From positions 27,319-91,318 of the forward strand of contig NZ_FPBV01000015.1 of assembly GCF_900116805.1 (NCBI RefSeq): a stretch of DNA of 64,000 nt, written 5' to 3'. A model generated the notes under the pieces. That model saw only the letters and a list, made by a program, of their open reading frames with translations. It was not told where the DNA came from and ran no database searches. The DNA comes from Paenalicyclobacillus macrosporangiidus (GTDB lineage Bacteria > Bacillota > Bacilli > Alicyclobacillales > Alicyclobacillaceae). The position numbers and the translations under genes are program-made. Shown here one piece after another: positions 15,782 through 24,973 of the stretch (within the stretch, counting starts at the first letter, position 1; each line of letters opens with the position of its first letter).

Positions 15782-16438
15782 TCATAAAACTCCCAGTCGT
15801 ACCGGACTTGCCTCTCGTCTGAGGTTATCTGCCGGCATCGGTCGACCGAGATAAAACCCCTGTACGTAACGCACGGGTAAGCGCCGAACAAATTCAAGAT
15901 CCTCAGCAGTCTCAACGCCTTCAGCCAGCAAACAAAAATCAGGTCGTTTCACGGTCTGAGTAAGTGCCTTTACTTCTCCACACTGAGTCCAGAATTGACG
16001 ATCGAGTTTAACAAACTGCGGGCGTATCCAACTCAGGGCCTCCACATTACTATGGCCAGTCCCAAAGTCATCCAGCGCCAGACGAACACCTTGGGCTTTC
16101 AATGGACTGATATCAAGACCCACTAAAACGTCTCGCTCGGTCAACTCAATCACAACCCGCTCCGGTGGCAACGCAAGTGGCCACGGCTCCCATGTACTCG
16201 GATCGGTAACGGTCACTGGCTCCGCATTTAGAAACAGCAGTTGGTCTCGTTCCAACCATGTGGCCGCTTGGACAGAAGCCTGGAACATGATCCAGCGGTC
16301 CAGAGCCACGATTCGTTTCTCTCGACGGGCCGTCTCGATTGCCTCTAACGGTGAGCCATGTGCTGGACGCAACAGGGCTTCATATCCGAAGATGCAACCA
16401 TTGTGTAGATCGAAAATGGGTTGATAGACAATGTCCAA
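15782..16438 (-). CDS. EAL-domain cyclic-di-GMP phosphodiesterase
   Basis: 218 residues, essentially only the EAL domain. Key motifs are present: EALLR (signature), FLNAEP (Asn), IELTE, LDDFGTG, FVKLD (Lys), LAEGVET and QGFYLGRP, so hydrolysis of c-di-GMP to pGpG is plausible. It starts at TTG with GAGGGGG 8 nt upstream. It has its own promoter motif (16489-16506) behind the terminator of the giant surface-protein gene. The context suggests control of surface attachment or pilus state on the plasmid itself. Confidence 0.9.
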   Translation of the reverse strand: MDIVYQPIFDLHNGCIFGYEALLRPAHGSPLEAIETARREKRIVALDRWIMFQASVQAATWLERDQLLFLNAEPVTVTDPSTWEPWPLALPPERVVIELTERDVLVGLDISPLKAQGVRLALDDFGTGHSNVEALSWIRPQFVKLDRQFWTQCGEVKALTQTVKRPDFCLLAEGVETAEDLEFVRRLPVRYVQGFYLGRPMPADNLRREASPVRLGVL

Positions 16439-16488
16439 CGGGGCACCCCCTCTGCCTCTTCATTGTCGAGGATGTGAAGAGACCAGAG

Positions 16489-16506
16489 GGCGCAAAAACG
16501 GTGCAA
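16489..16506 (-). promoter_or_regulatory. Direct-repeat promoter motif, site 3 (EAL gene)
   Basis: Minus strand TGCACC-GTTTT-TGCGCC; GACAAT (16462-16467) starts exactly 21 nt downstream, giving a leader of about 17 nt before the TTG start. Confidence 0.65.
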
Positions 16507-16526
16507 TTTCAGTAGTGTCGCGGACG

Positions 16527-16554
16527 TAAAAAAGCCCCGCGTTTGAAGCGGGGC
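16527..16554 (-). terminator. Terminator of the Ig-repeat protein gene
   Basis: GCCCCGC (16534-16540) pairs with GCGGGGC (16548-16554) around a 7-nt loop; TTTTTT follows on the minus strand. Confidence 0.9.
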
Positions 16555-16573
16555 CCCCACGAATATGCAGGTG

Positions 16574-19500
16574 TTACGGCTGCGAAGGTTGGACGAAATA
16601 CCACTGAGGTCGATCTGCTGTCACGAGAAAGTCGTTGTTAACGAGGTCATTCTCGCCACAATCGTCATAGGCTTTGATGGTGACACTGATGTGTACCCCG
16701 TCAGGGAGTTTCGGCATGATGGTCTCTCCCTGCCAGAACTGCGGCAGATTGGACGCCGGGTGCATTTCCACCGTCCATGAGGTATCGCCCTGCGCGTCTA
16801 CTGTGCCTACACTGGCTCCGCCGTTGACCGAAAACACCGCCTCCACCTTGGTGGGTTGTGCGTCCGGGAACTTCACCGCAAAGGCGAATGGTGCTTGCAC
16901 TCGAAGCGGGATAGGTGCGTACCCGAGCATCTCATTGGTCACAGGTAGGTGCACCTGGTTTCCTGGATACTGCTGCGTCAGTTGATCTGTCGGGTTGAAA
17001 ATCCCGTCCACTTCGAGATTAGTGATGGTAAGTGGCACCCTTTTTGTATCGGTCAGTTCACCGTTCGTATAGGTCTCGTAAATCTCCGTGCCATCTCCAC
17101 TTGGATCACAGCTGATCGTGGAGTACGAATCCCCTACCCTGCCTTGTCCGGTATCCGTCACCGTCACTTGATTGCTTGCTGCCAATACCACGCCTTGTTT
17201 GTCTACCAGTAGAGCAATGTACTGAAGCGATGTCCCGGGTACCGGACTGTATGGGACCGAAATGCTTAGGCCGTCCGAGTTCGGCTTCCATGTCGTGGAG
17301 ACGGCCTTTTGCCACGTCTGGACAATCCGGATGTCCACTGTAGCAGAACCGCCAAGACTCTGATTCACGAAGTCAGCATCCGTTTGGACGAAGGTCACCT
17401 TGAACTGCGTCTGAGCAGGATATGTGACATTCTCCGGTAAAGCTTGCAGTGTGAAATTGTCGGGTGGCGTGACGTTGTTGAACCACGTTACGGACACTGG
17501 CGACGATGTAGCAGAGACGTTCTGCGCCGGCGTAGTCACCGTATACGACTGTTGTTGGTAGATCGGCTGACTTGGGTTTTCCTGCAACACGTATTCCGTC
17601 CAGTTCCAGGTGCCGACCGCACCGGAAAACCAGCCGTTTGGAAGCTGCAACACATATCCAGTAGTTGTCCATCCCGACGGGTTAGACGTGGATAGTATGG
17701 TTTGTCCACCGGATGTAACAGTCAAGCTCACTCCGGCAGAATTGTTGCTTGTACTGGCAAATCCGTTATTGTTCATGGCCTCAATAATGACCTGGTGCCG
17801 TCCGGCGGGCAGAGTGATCGTGGCACTGGATGTGTTGGGTATACTGCCCCCGACACCCCCAGAGTTACCACTTTGCATGACCGGCTGACCGTCCACGTAA
17901 ACCTGAGCATAGTCATTAACGTAGGGCACAGAAAGCGTGATCGACTGTGTTTGCGACAAGCTAAACGTTGATTGGAAAAAGACTGTTCCGTTCGGCTGTG
18001 ACGTCGAATTTGATACCCAAATTGAACCACCGTAGCTACCGGCTTGCGCTTGTTGAGTGAACACCGATGTCGGGACGTAACTCGGTGCATTCTGGAATGT
18101 CCAGAAGGCAAAGTCGTTTGACACCGTCCGCGTCACTGTTAGAGGTATAAACCCGCTTCCGGGCGTCAAGTTTCCCGGAAAAGGAGTAACCGTGCCCGAC
18201 GAAAGAGAATACTCCGAGAGAACTATAGGAGGATTTGACTGATTCCACGGACTATAGTTCGGTGGCACATAGTACCCAATTAACCCATTGGAATATGGAT
18301 CATACGCAATATCTAACATGTCCACCGGCAATGACCATAGTTGACCGGATGGTGTGAACTCTAATGAATTAAAGTTGGAATAGAAACCTGAAGCCTGAAT
18401 TCCGTTGACATATAGATTCCCAGATACAGTATCCACAACAGAGGGCGACTGATACTCATACCAAGCCTGATTGGTACTGATATCATTGTAAGGGGACGAC
18501 GGAGATTGTCTTGGATCCCACAATATCCAATAAGGGTTGTATAAATTGACACCGCCCTCAAATAGAACATCCTGATTTGCAGGGTCATAGATCAACCAAC
18601 CAATATCCCCGTGACCACCAGCATTGCCAATAGGCGTCCAAGTCTTCGTGGTGAATGAATACACATAGAGATCATTGTCCACGGAGTCTCCTTGATGACT
18701 AGCGTGAACTGATTCATAAACCAAATTCAAAGGCGGGTAATAAGTGAAACCTGCCATATGACCATCACCAAATGGTGGATGATCAACTGGACTGGACCAA
18801 AGACCCGTTGATAAATTCAATACCGCAAATTGGCCGCTGGAGTTGTACGCGATAATGCTGTTTGTTAAGGAATTGTATCCATTCGGTACCGCGCTCCCAA
18901 CGGGAGAAGGATAGTCGGTCCAAGCCCCTGTAGCAATCTTATATGATGCAATTCCATCCGATGATTGAACCCAAACAACGCCGTTATTTGGAATACCGAC
19001 TGTGTTTGGATACCCCTGGACATATGACGGTGTTGCAATAGGCGTTAGTGTCCCAGTTGAAGTATTGAATACTTCAAGTTGACGACTTGTGGAATTGTAT
19101 CCATAGACAAGCTCAGTGTAAAAAGCGGCCCCACTCAATCCTGGTATTTGCGGATTCCCAGGTTGGACCACCCGGGCGACATACGTATCTGTCTCCACCT
19201 GATTCTTGGTTTGCAATGCGTTAAGCACAGTCTGCCCTGGCTGGCCGGTGGCGATGGTCTGCCCCGTCGTCTGATCCACAATGTCGATCACATACCCGGA
19301 AGGCAGATTCGCTGCTGTAGCCGTCAGCACCGATGTGTTGTTGATTGGCAGCTGCGTGGGATTCGCAGTCAATGTGATCCCATACCAATCCACAGAGACC
19401 GTGTTGCTGCTGATCAAAGCACCCGACGTACCGGAATTCGACGAGATATAAGCCACAAACGTGTCCGTCCGCGGTATTGACTCCGAAACCTGCACGCTGT

Positions 19501-22441
19501 ACGGGGTTGATAAGCTGTATCCTACTTCCTGCCCGGTGGTTTGGTTATAAATCACCAGATAATCCCCATTGGGTACGTTCTGCCCGGTGACTGTCAATGT
19601 CGTGGCCTGCCCCGCAGGAAGTTGCAACGGATCGGCTCCAAGCGAAAGTTGACTCCAAACGACAGTCTGTGTGTTCGACGGGTTCCCGACCTGCTCAAAG
19701 CCATCATTCAGGAACGCGATGAACGTGTCCGTTTCTGGTGTAAACGAAGCGTATTGAGTTGTTTCGGGTGCAGAACCCGACGAAGATACTATTTGCCCCG
19801 TCGTTTGGTCCATGATCACGAGGTTCCATCCAAACGGAATGGCCTGCGTTGTGGTTGCTGTCAGCGTCGTACTGTCGCCCGTGGCAAGGTATTTGGGATT
19901 TGCTGAAAGACTGATCGCTCCTGTCCAAGGGTTTGCCCATGACACGGACGTACCACCTGTAGCCATGGGATTGCCCGACGGATCAAGAATGGTGGCAGTA
20001 TAGTTAACTGTGATCGTTTGGCCAGCGGCAGGATGCTCAGTCTCCGGATACGTACCTGTTTGCGACGTGAGTCCGGACGCACTCCACATGTCCGCCCCGT
20101 TTCCGTTCGGTGTGATCTCCACTGTATAGTCGGGCGGAAGAGCCACATTAACCGAGTATGAAATGGTCGATGTCTGGCCTGGCACGTTATTCACCGGATT
20201 TGCGCTCATCGTAATTGTGGGCGCAAGCCACTTCACCGTGACGGAGGATGTAGACAGCAACGTCCCCGAACTGTTGTACAGGTTGGCGGTATATTGCACG
20301 GTCGTCGTACCGCCATCTACCGGATTCTCTATCTCCGTGAACGAGTCAGACGCATTGGTATCCTTGAGCTCAGTCCACATGTGCTGCCCGCCGGAACCCA
20401 TGATGGTCACGTAGTCCCCGCTCGCAAAACCCACGGTGCTATAACTGATCTGCGAGGGCTGACCTGTGAACACACTTGTCGGATTGGCACTCAGCGTGAT
20501 CGTTGGTTTAACCCACGTGACGGTCACCGGTTGCGATTTCGCTGTTGGAGGCCCAACAGTCGAGACCCCTGCATCCCATTCATAGGCAACAAACGTCTGT
20601 GATCCTGCCGTGTTGCTCGCATAGGAAGTTGAGTACGTCCCCGAGTAAGTCACTACGCCATTGTCCACACCCGTCATCGTTACGGTCCAATATGGCGGTA
20701 AGGAGTAATTCTTTTCATATGCCCCAATGCCTACATATTGGCCAGTTGTCTGATTGTAAATAGTTACAAAAGCGCCCGGTTTAACCTTGTCCACGGTCGC
20801 TGTAAGCGCGGTTGAGCCACCAATCTCCAAGGTCGTAGGATCCGCAGAAAGTGTTATTTCAGAGGAGGTTGGCGGCGTATAGTTCGAATCGTAAATCGGG
20901 TATGTCTGTGTGCAATTAGTGGTAGCGTCTGTAATGATGAGCGTGGCAGAATCTACTCCGCCACTGAATGTCGCTGTAATTATGGCACTCATGCCTGCGT
21001 CGGCCGACGTTTGGGACAACTTCACAGATGGATTATCCGTCGAAAAGTTCAGTGGATCGGACGTTCTGTTGATGATCGTTATCGTGTCCGAAGTGCTATT
21101 GATTGTCCCTTGGTTCACATCTACAAACTGGGACGGGCACGAACCCTGCGGTGCGTTCCAGGTGACAGATACGACATTGGACGTGGCAAGAACAGAGCCA
21201 CTTGGGGAGAGCAGCTCCGCCACATAATTCACAGTCTCCGCATTATTGTCCGTTGCCGTTGTCGTGGCCGACGTGGAACTGTTGGCGGTGTAGGTATTCT
21301 GTCCTCCGAGGGTAGACTTCCCCGATTGGTCGATGATTTTGATCGTGTCTGATCCAGACGGCGCATTGACGGCTGTGGCTGTCAGCGTAGATGAGTCGCC
21401 GGTATCTAAGTTGGTAGGATTCGCCGTCAACGTGATGTAGGGGCCCGGCGCTCCTGGTGTAACTGTGAGCGTCGTCGTGACCGCATTGCTCACCCGATCC
21501 ACGCCGTCAGCAACCCAAGCTCGGATCGTGTAGGTCCCGGGCTGCAGCGACGAAGACGAGATCGACGAAATCTTGTCTGGAAAAGACCCCTGCGAACCAT
21601 CCTCGGGTTGCATCTGTTCCTTGTCCGTCCCGCTCCCCACCAGCCACACGGATTGCCCGTTCGACTGATTCACCGCCTGGATCGAGACATAGTGGTGAGT
21701 CGCCAGACTGTTCCACAACGGCACATTGGACGACACCGTGAAGTTCATCTGATCGCCCTGCTTCACCGTGCCGCTCTGGTTCGTGTTGGCATCGACCACG
21801 GTGACGGAGTAGGCCGTCGGAGGCGCGGACGGTTTGATGTGATAGGTGTACAGGTACTCCGGGTACGTCTGGCCGGTCGACTGGTCCGTATATGTTCCGA
21901 TTGGCCCACTGACCGTCTGCGGGTCAAAAACGGCTCCGCTCTGATTGACGACGTTCGAAAACGGAACGTAGGTGTAGGAGGTGTGGTTGTAATCGTCCTT
22001 GGTTTGAATCTGCTGATTTTGGGTTTGAAGATAATTGAGAACGTAGTCCAAGTTCCCGCCAAGCCGGTTTACCCAATCCCGCACATTGGGCGATTCGGAC
22101 GGATCGGCGATAAGCAGGTAACCGTTGTTCGCGTTCGCCCCTTGCATGTCACCGAGCATGACGCCCCAGCTGCCTTGTCCGTCTCCGGCGTCCGCTTGTT
22201 CTTGGGCGATGTGGATGATTTGCCCTCTAAGTGCCGGAAATGGTCCAAACAAATTTGTATCCACTTCGACATCATCGCCGCCCATGAGGGCATACCCGCC
22301 GGATGTTTGCACCACGTATCCGTATGCGGACAGGTTATTGTTGACCGTGTAGGCGTAGGCTCCCGAATAATACAGACTGCCTATCAAGGCGGTGAGGCCG
22401 ATTCCAGCCAGCGTCCACGCACCCCGCTTGTTCATTCGCAT
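16574..22441 (-). CDS. Giant secreted surface protein with Ig-like repeats, beta-propeller and jelly-roll domain (1955 aa)
   Basis: ATG chosen for GGGGGAATTGGC upstream and a signal peptide right after it (NKRGAWTLAGIGLTALIGS). Residues about 35-330 form a unique N-terminal region. About 335-1115 hold roughly eight Ig-like repeats with the recurring pattern ITLSANPTxL, TTGQ and VSVTW endings. About 1115-1430 look like a Kelch-type beta-propeller (repeated strands such as GVVWVQSSDGIASYKI). About 1460-1640 form a carbohydrate-binding jelly-roll (ITLPAGRHQVIIEAMNNNG). The rest is beta-rich, without an LPXTG motif or a C-terminal membrane helix, so attachment would be non-covalent or to a pilus. 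Likely adhesin or mating-contact protein; substrate unknown. Confidence 0.8.
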   Translation of the reverse strand: MRMNKRGAWTLAGIGLTALIGSLYYSGAYAYTVNNNLSAYGYVVQTSGGYALMGGDDVEVDTNLFGPFPALRGQIIHIAQEQADAGDGQGSWGVMLGDMQGANANNGYLLIADPSESPNVRDWVNRLGGNLDYVLNYLQTQNQQIQTKDDYNHTSYTYVPFSNVVNQSGAVFDPQTVSGPIGTYTDQSTGQTYPEYLYTYHIKPSAPPTAYSVTVVDANTNQSGTVKQGDQMNFTVSSNVPLWNSLATHHYVSIQAVNQSNGQSVWLVGSGTDKEQMQPEDGSQGSFPDKISSISSSSLQPGTYTIRAWVADGVDRVSNAVTTTLTVTPGAPGPYITLTANPTNLDTGDSSTLTATAVNAPSGSDTIKIIDQSGKSTLGGQNTYTANSSTSATTTATDNNAETVNYVAELLSPSGSVLATSNVVSVTWNAPQGSCPSQFVDVNQGTINSTSDTITIINRTSDPLNFSTDNPSVKLSQTSADAGMSAIITATFSGGVDSATLIITDATTNCTQTYPIYDSNYTPPTSSEITLSADPTTLEIGGSTALTATVDKVKPGAFVTIYNQTTGQYVGIGAYEKNYSLPPYWTVTMTGVDNGVVTYSGTYSTSYASNTAGSQTFVAYEWDAGVSTVGPPTAKSQPVTVTWVKPTITLSANPTSVFTGQPSQISYSTVGFASGDYVTIMGSGGQHMWTELKDTNASDSFTEIENPVDGGTTTVQYTANLYNSSGTLLSTSSVTVKWLAPTITMSANPVNNVPGQTSTISYSVNVALPPDYTVEITPNGNGADMWSASGLTSQTGTYPETEHPAAGQTITVNYTATILDPSGNPMATGGTSVSWANPWTGAISLSANPKYLATGDSTTLTATTTQAIPFGWNLVIMDQTTGQIVSSSGSAPETTQYASFTPETDTFIAFLNDGFEQVGNPSNTQTVVWSQLSLGADPLQLPAGQATTLTVTGQNVPNGDYLVIYNQTTGQEVGYSLSTPYSVQVSESIPRTDTFVAYISSNSGTSGALISSNTVSVDWYGITLTANPTQLPINNTSVLTATAANLPSGYVIDIVDQTTGQTIATGQPGQTVLNALQTKNQVETDTYVARVVQPGNPQIPGLSGAAFYTELVYGYNSTSRQLEVFNTSTGTLTPIATPSYVQGYPNTVGIPNNGVVWVQSSDGIASYKIATGAWTDYPSPVGSAVPNGYNSLTNSIIAYNSSGQFAVLNLSTGLWSSPVDHPPFGDGHMAGFTYYPPLNLVYESVHASHQGDSVDNDLYVYSFTTKTWTPIGNAGGHGDIGWLIYDPANQDVLFEGGVNLYNPYWILWDPRQSPSSPYNDISTNQAWYEYQSPSVVDTVSGNLYVNGIQASGFYSNFNSLEFTPSGQLWSLPVDMLDIAYDPYSNGLIGYYVPPNYSPWNQSNPPIVLSEYSLSSGTVTPFPGNLTPGSGFIPLTVTRTVSNDFAFWTFQNAPSYVPTSVFTQQAQAGSYGGSIWVSNSTSQPNGTVFFQSTFSLSQTQSITLSVPYVNDYAQVYVDGQPVMQSGNSGGVGGSIPNTSSATITLPAGRHQVIIEAMNNNGFASTSNNSAGVSLTVTSGGQTILSTSNPSGWTTTGYVLQLPNGWFSGAVGTWNWTEYVLQENPSQPIYQQQSYTVTTPAQNVSATSSPVSVTWFNNVTPPDNFTLQALPENVTYPAQTQFKVTFVQTDADFVNQSLGGSATVDIRIVQTWQKAVSTTWKPNSDGLSISVPYSPVPGTSLQYIALLVDKQGVVLAASNQVTVTDTGQGRVGDSYSTISCDPSGDGTEIYETYTNGELTDTKRVPLTITNLEVDGIFNPTDQLTQQYPGNQVHLPVTNEMLGYAPIPLRVQAPFAFAVKFPDAQPTKVEAVFSVNGGASVGTVDAQGDTSWTVEMHPASNLPQFWQGETIMPKLPDGVHISVTIKAYDDCGENDLVNNDFLVTADRPQWYFVQPSQP

Positions 22442-22494
22442 GCCAATTCCCCCGTTGAAAGGCCAAGTTAACAGCTCGACCGTAACACGCAACA

Positions 22495-22523
22495 AACGCA
22501 AAAACGCGCAACTTTTGTGCCAA
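22495..22523. promoter_or_regulatory. Overlapping direct-repeat motifs in both orientations, site 4 (Ig-repeat protein gene)
   Basis: Minus strand TGCGCG-TTTT-TGCGTT (22495-22510, spacer one base short) overlaps a plus-oriented GCGCAACTTTTGTGCC (22506-22521). The site is 54 nt before the ATG of the giant gene. Confidence 0.5.
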
Positions 22524-22572
22524 CTTTCTGCTTGCTGAAAGCGCTTGGAAAAGGGGGGGCGTACGAGCAACC

Positions 22573-22600
22573 TTGACGTATATTTCGGCTGTGCTACACT
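22573..22600 (+). promoter_or_regulatory. SigA-type promoter of the antitoxin RNA
   Basis: TTGACG, a 16-nt spacer and TACACT on the plus strand; transcription would start near 22607 and run toward the 3' end of the toxin gene. Confidence 0.7.
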
Positions 22601-22606
22601 AAACAT

Positions 22607-22641
22607 GAAAAGAGAGCCGAAGGCGGCGACCTTCGACTCTC
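22607..22641 (-). terminator. Terminator of the type I toxin mRNA
   Basis: GAGAGTCGAAGG pairs with CCTTCGGCTCTC (one mismatch) around a 6-nt loop; TTTT follows on the minus strand. The same hairpin is the 5' end of the plus-strand antitoxin RNA. Confidence 0.75.
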
Positions 22642-22740
22642 GGGCACCGACGCCTTGAGCGTTATCCCTGCCCGTAAAATCGATCGGGCAAGTAACCGCC
22701 CCACCGGCGCTAACCTATGGGGGCGGTTACTTGCGTCTCA
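22607..22740 (+). ncRNA. Candidate antisense RNA antitoxin (type I TA)
   Basis: Driven by the plus-strand promoter at 22573-22600 and converging on the toxin gene. Its 3' part holds a perfect 15-bp inverted repeat, GCAAGTAACCGCCCC/GGGGCGGTTACTTGC (22688-22734). That repeat covers the last toxin codons and stop, the overlap used by the RatA/TxpA and SR4/BsrG systems. The exact 3' end is uncertain because no T run follows. Confidence 0.6.
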
Positions 22741-22831
22741 AAGCAAGAACCAGAGCCAAAACGAGCGACAGCAACGCGACGATGAATGACCCAAACTGGA
22801 TCATTAACGACAGCGCACTGGCTACACTCAT
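22727..22831 (-). CDS. Type I toxin, putative holin-like membrane peptide (34 aa)
   Basis: MSVASALSLMIQFGSFIVAL then a second hydrophobic half and a basic LRRK end. This is the pattern of Firmicutes putative holin-like toxins (LSLMIxFGxFIVALLxLV), the TxpA/BsrG class. ATG follows GGAGGGGGG. An extended -10 TGATAGAAT lies upstream (about 22893). A G/C-rich hairpin (CCCCCTGCCC region, 22851-22872) in the leader could hide the ribosome site, as in other type I toxins. Too short for standard gene callers. Confidence 0.8.
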   Translation of the reverse strand: MSVASALSLMIQFGSFIVALLSLVLALVLALRRK

Positions 22832-22912
22832 GGCCTCACCCCCCTCCCGTACACGGGCAGGGGGTCCCCCAAGGTGGTGCTGATTGAAATTCTATCACAA
22901 GTTAGACAATCG

Positions 22913-22943
22913 AAAAGCAGTCACCAGTGAGTGACTGCTTTTT
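22913..22943. terminator. Bidirectional terminator between the stalk-domain gene and the toxin promoter
   Basis: AAAAGCAGTCAC pairs perfectly with GTGACTGCTTTT around a 6-nt loop, with A and T runs on both sides. On the minus strand it ends the gene at 22960-24312. Confidence 0.9.
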
Positions 22944-22959
22944 CAAAAGCCTCCGTTGT

Positions 22960-24312
22960 TCACTTGCTGGGTGGATTCTGGTCTTCGCCCCAATCATAAG
23001 GCTGATTAAATACAGGAACGCCATTAACATTGGCGTATACAATTTGAAAACCTTCAAGATACATACTCGGATTTAATGTTCCTGTACTGATTGTCGGTCC
23101 AGCTGTGCCCGCGTTTGGTATTTCAAGTGTCTTTCCGCCTCTATTGTCCTTCGCTTGCCATCCTCCATACACCCAGTGCCCGTCCACGATATGCCACGCC
23201 ATGTTGCTAAAACTCTTTGAGGTATCAGGTAACGTGAGATAGATGGTGTTTCCCTTCACTGTCGCGGTTACCTGATCGTAATACTTTGTCTCATCTGCCA
23301 AGTATGCCTGATAATCGCTTTCAGAGATCCCCAAACCACCGCTTTGTCCAGGACTTTGAGGTTTGGGAGCGGTCGACGTCAACCACAGTCCATAATTGCT
23401 GTAGAACGGTACATGCAGGTGATGTACCCCATTCACCACGCGGTCTCCCGTCAACCACCACTGCAAATTGCTCAACACCGTACTCTCATCAGCTGAATTA
23501 ATGACGCTTGACGGGCTTGTCACGCTGGTGTCCTGAAAGAGTCCATTGATGCTCGCCCATGTATAGGGATCACTGGACACCTCGTACTTCAAATCATAGG
23601 GAATCCACTGCCCTTTCTGCGGGCCGGATGTTGCAATCAATCCTTTCGACTTACTAGCCCACTTCGCCAACCAGGTTGCCACGTCTCCCGCAGTCACTGG
23701 AGCGCTCGTCGGGCTCACGCCCGCGTCCGCCATGCTTGGATGGGATTGGATGTCCCAAGTGACGCCCGCAAACGTCTGCCACATCGCGTTGGCCATGTCC
23801 TGCTGTGTCACGGGTTTGCTCTGCGTCAAGCGCCAGTTCGTCCCGTCCCAGGTGGACGTGATACCCAATCGGTTGAGTACCTGCGACAGATACCAGATCG
23901 GAATAAACGTCGTATCCTGACCACTTGCAGGGTCCTTGGCCACCAGCTTCGGCGCGGTCTGCACAACCGTCCCATTGATGGAGATGCTCATTTGGTTCGG
24001 ACTGGCGGCGGGATTGCCCAGGTTCGGCGTGATGGAGGACGGGACCGTCAGGTTCCAGTGCGTTCCGTCCCAACTACTTTGGATACCGAGCTTGTTGAGC
24101 ACCTGCATCGCATAATAGATAGGCATGAACGTGGTGGGTTGCTTAGACGATGGATCAACCGCCGCTGTGTGTACCGGGTCGGTTATGTCCTTCCCATTCA
24201 ACCAGATGTGTGTGGGCGAGAACTGCGTGGCAGCCTGTGCACCAGGTGCCATTGTTGTGAGCACGGCCAAGGCAGTCATGCTTGCGCTGAGGGGAGCTAT
24301 CAGTTTACGCAT
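22960..24312 (-). CDS. Secreted protein with two stalk-like repeats
   Basis: 450 residues; ATG with GAAGGAGG 9 nt upstream. The signal peptide MRKLIAPLSASMTALAVLTT ends near AQA. Two repeats of about 65 residues follow, each with TTFxPIxYxxQVLNxLGI, SxWDGTxWxLT (about 35-95 and 105-170). They resemble the copper-amine-oxidase-N/stalk-like modules frequent in secreted Alicyclobacillus-type proteins. The C-terminal 280 residues are beta-rich and unassigned (ATVKGNTIYLTLPDTSKSF). Probably wall- or surface-associated; function unknown. Confidence 0.75.
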   Translation of the reverse strand: MRKLIAPLSASMTALAVLTTMAPGAQAATQFSPTHIWLNGKDITDPVHTAAVDPSSKQPTTFMPIYYAMQVLNKLGIQSSWDGTHWNLTVPSSITPNLGNPAASPNQMSISINGTVVQTAPKLVAKDPASGQDTTFIPIWYLSQVLNRLGITSTWDGTNWRLTQSKPVTQQDMANAMWQTFAGVTWDIQSHPSMADAGVSPTSAPVTAGDVATWLAKWASKSKGLIATSGPQKGQWIPYDLKYEVSSDPYTWASINGLFQDTSVTSPSSVINSADESTVLSNLQWWLTGDRVVNGVHHLHVPFYSNYGLWLTSTAPKPQSPGQSGGLGISESDYQAYLADETKYYDQVTATVKGNTIYLTLPDTSKSFSNMAWHIVDGHWVYGGWQAKDNRGGKTLEIPNAGTAGPTISTGTLNPSMYLEGFQIVYANVNGVPVFNQPYDWGEDQNPPSK

Positions 24313-24397
24313 TTCGAGTGCCTCCTTCGGCAGAATGTTCAACTACATCATCGCATGTCGCAACGACCGATACCTCATGTTTTGGACCCATTTTGGC

Positions 24398-24973
24398 CTA
24401 CTTCTTAACATCGGCTTGAAAGAACTTCACCCAATCACTCACTTCTTCATCCTTGAGTACGCCAGGCAGTTCCCTCCATTGATTACCCTCCGCGTGGTAG
24501 GCGTCCGGCACAGGTATCGACGTAGTAGTAAAAAGGTCCATCGCACCTGGCAGAGGATCTTCATGATATCCCTGATAAGTCCATTCCTTTTGAGCCGCTT
24601 CAGGTGTCGAGTTCGTCCACACGACAACCGGCTTATTCTTGAGGTCTGGCCAAACCGCGGCTAATTGTTTGATCGCATACCCCTGTACAGGATCAATAAA
24701 CAGCACGTTGTCTCCGTGAATTTGAACTGTCTTCCCGCTGGCCTCCGTGGCTTCCCGTATTGGCAAAGCAGGTGCGGTTCTTAAACGAGTTTGATACGAC
24801 GACAAATGAGCCGACAAATCCTTTGGAAGTTCTGATTGCGGAGGTCGAAATTCTGGAATTGCATGTTGGGCAGCTTTATACTTATTCCAACTCACACCAA
24901 TTGCCATAACAGCGCCTGCACACAGAATTACGATCCCCGCCACTGCAAAATGCTTGCGTGAAATAGTAAGCAC
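24398..24973 (-). CDS. Membrane-anchored extracytoplasmic protein (191 aa)
   Basis: GTG start with AAGGAGG 9 nt upstream. One N-terminal anchor helix (HFAVAGIVILCAGAVMAIGV) precedes an outward-facing soluble domain of about 155 residues with alternating strands and helices (VQIHGDNVLFIDPVQGYAI, NKPVVVWTNSTPEAAQKEW). No family recognised. The motif at 25143-25160 lies 170 nt upstream. Confidence 0.65.
   Translation of the reverse strand: MLTISRKHFAVAGIVILCAGAVMAIGVSWNKYKAAQHAIPEFRPPQSELPKDLSAHLSSYQTRLRTAPALPIREATEASGKTVQIHGDNVLFIDPVQGYAIKQLAAVWPDLKNKPVVVWTNSTPEAAQKEWTYQGYHEDPLPGAMDLFTTTSIPVPDAYHAEGNQWRELPGVLKDEEVSDWVKFFQADVKK

Noticed and set aside
22442..22606. N-terminal extension of 55 codons of the giant surface protein
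   Set aside because: It would place 55 residues before a clear signal peptide and covers the promoter motif; GGGGG precedes the internal ATG.
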